NCBI GenBank assembly: GCA_010279815.1
Contig: QEOQ01000515.1
Coordinates: 548,323 to 588,102, forward strand
Source: Brachionus plicatilis
Taxonomy: Eukaryota; Rotifera; Eurotatoria; Ploima; Brachionidae
Reading direction: 5' to 3'
DNA length: 39,780 nt
The position numbers were made by a program, and so were the translations under genes. The notes under the pieces were generated by a model, which was not told the DNA's origin, made no database searches, and saw nothing but the letters and a program-made list of their open reading frames with translations. How positions within the stretch are numbered: position 1 is the first letter of the stretch; each line of letters begins with the position of its first letter. This document shows, one piece after another, positions 38,710-39,780 of this stretch.

Positions 38710-39294
38710 TTTTTTTTGATCTTGGACATAAAAATACCATAAAAAAAACTCATTATTAATGATCAAAATTGATTGTCAATCAATCATATTTTTAAAAGAA
38801 AAAATTCTGAAATTTAATTTTTTTAAAACATTAATTTTAAATGTTTGAAATAATTCTATTTTCATAAAATCAAACCATATATATAGTAAAAAGGTTTCAA
38901 GTCTTGTTTTAAATTTTTTTTAATTATTACCATAGAGACAACAATTTGAAACTTTTTTTTATATTTTTAATTATAATATAATATATAGTGTCTGGCTTTC
39001 AAATTATTAATTATAATACTGTAAGCATATCGTTTTCGTACGTGGAATCTTAATAAATAATTCTAGATTCTAAAGATTTGAAGCACTTAACACTTAGCCT
39101 GTTTGTCACTTATAACAATTTAGCAAAAATAATAGCAACACTGTATGGTTTCTCCATAAGCTTTTGGACCATAAAAAAACTGTTAAATATTGTAGATAGT
39201 TTCCTTGGTACTAAATAGGCTTTAAATTACAAATATTATCTGAAGGTAGATAATACCTACAGATCATATAAGTTAAAATTTTCTACCATTTAAT
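38710..39294. other. Upstream region of nucleotidase paralog 2
   Basis: AT-rich interval that should hold the promoter of the minus-strand gene. Apart from a small hairpin (GAAGGTAGATAATACCTAC near 39242) I see nothing specific. Confidence 0.35.
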
Positions 39295-39780
39295 CAGAGT
39301 TGGGAAACTGATACTGAATAACTGATCAGTATCAGTTAATTTCAGTTATCAGTTAAACTGAAACTGACCGATAACTGATTTGAATTAACTGAGACTGACT
39401 GAAAACTGTTTTACTATTTATTTGAATTTTTGAAAATTTTTTTTTCGGTTTTAATTTAGTTTTACACTTATATATTTTTTAAACTAAAACCATGTTTATT
39501 GTATAAAACTTCTTTTCTTAAAGACAAGTATATTGATTCTAGAGAAAAATTGTCTCAGGAAAGAATGCTGATTGAGCCAGATATACAAGAACATCAAAGT
39601 AAAAAACGAAAATTAGAAATATAATTAATGTCCTATTTAAGCTACAATGAGCCGAATGTCCATGAGGAAAACTTTGAAAATTTTGAATTAAAAAGGTTTG
39701 AAAATTAACTTGATCTCTATTTAAGTGAAATAAATGAAAAAACAGAATGCAATATCCTAAGTTATTGGAAAAATCGGTCT
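39295..39780 (+). mobile_element. hAT transposon, left end (runs off right edge)
   Basis: Starts CAGAGTTGGGAAACTGATAC, the canonical CAGNGNTGGG hAT terminus. A subterminal array of AACTGA / TCAGTT copies (39305-39410) follows, typical of hAT transposase-binding regions. A broken transposase frame with the hAT dimerisation motif follows at 39522-39780, which independently supports the class. The right end and target duplication are outside the window (left flank CATTTAAT). Confidence 0.85.
39522..39780 (+). pseudogene. hAT transposase C-terminal dimerisation region, broken, partial
   Basis: The frame DKYIDSREKLSQERMLIEPD, then SYLSYNEPNVHEEN, FELKRFEN-stop-LDLYLSE and TECNILSYWKNRS matches the hAT C-terminal domain (E...YL.......D.L.YWK.N). 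Two in-frame stops, TAA at 39622-39624 and TAA at 39706-39708 (where Glu is expected), show it is inactive. The coding region starts only about 230 bp from the terminus, far too close for a full transposase, so it is internally deleted. It is cut by the window edge. Confidence 0.85.

Noticed and set aside
1..39780. tRNA, rRNA or other RNA genes
   Set aside because: I looked for cloverleaf-like GC stems with GGTTCGAATCC-type boxes and saw none on either strand. This is a visual search only; a covariance-model scan would be decisive.

Overview
This window is animal nuclear DNA. It is very AT-rich, and its genes are cut into short exons by 41-65 bp GT-AG introns. Their best matches by eye are animal families: WAC, IQCK, LRMDA, PDPK1, speriolin/SPATC1L and a cytosolic-type UshA/5'-nucleotidase family. 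Small introns, strong AT bias and heavy loads of short inverted-repeat elements would fit a small invertebrate such as a monogonont rotifer. That placement is inference; the sequence alone does not name the species.

Genes from left to right: a WAC-like WW-domain gene leaving the left edge (minus, 1-398); IQCK (plus, six exons, 3883-11329); an LRMDA-like leucine-rich-repeat gene (minus, four exons, 11379-12362); a PDPK1-type kinase with no PH domain (plus, seven exons, 12548-16742); a speriolin/SPATC1L-like gene (plus, three exons, 19718-23886); and two tandem paralogous nucleotidase-like genes (minus, nine exons each, 25665-31173 and 32587-38709). A hAT transposon relic runs off the right edge. 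The exon joins were worked out by hand. All six complete models close in frame: 247, 273, 305, 529, 624 and 598 residues. IQCK and LRMDA converge with 49 bp between stop codons; LRMDA and PDPK1 diverge from a 185 bp shared upstream region.

Much of the remaining sequence is transposon. I see LINE pieces of at least two kinds, all broken; short TA-flanked Tc1/mariner-like MITEs; the hAT end; and a striking set of foldback elements of about 0.3-1.6 kb. The larger foldback elements have long inverted-repeat arms studded with many copies of a short motif, and each element uses a different motif: GTGACCA, GTGATCA, GATAC, TACCTAA, ATCCC, TGTAACA or GATC(A/T)CT. Several have 8-9 bp target-site duplications that can be read directly. 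Examples are TTTTAATAT at 2265/3540, AAACTAAAA at 24106/25650, ACAAGTCC at 17993/18505 and ATCTCACG at 33334/33659. One of them (2274-3539) carries a broken gene for a FLYWCH/FAR1-like zinc-finger protein with a C-terminal AT-hook.

The 34 inferred introns fall into two classes: 28 of 41-65 bp and six of 1.0-6.5 kb. Every long intron contains one or more of these transposons, so transposon insertion explains essentially all gene length variation here.
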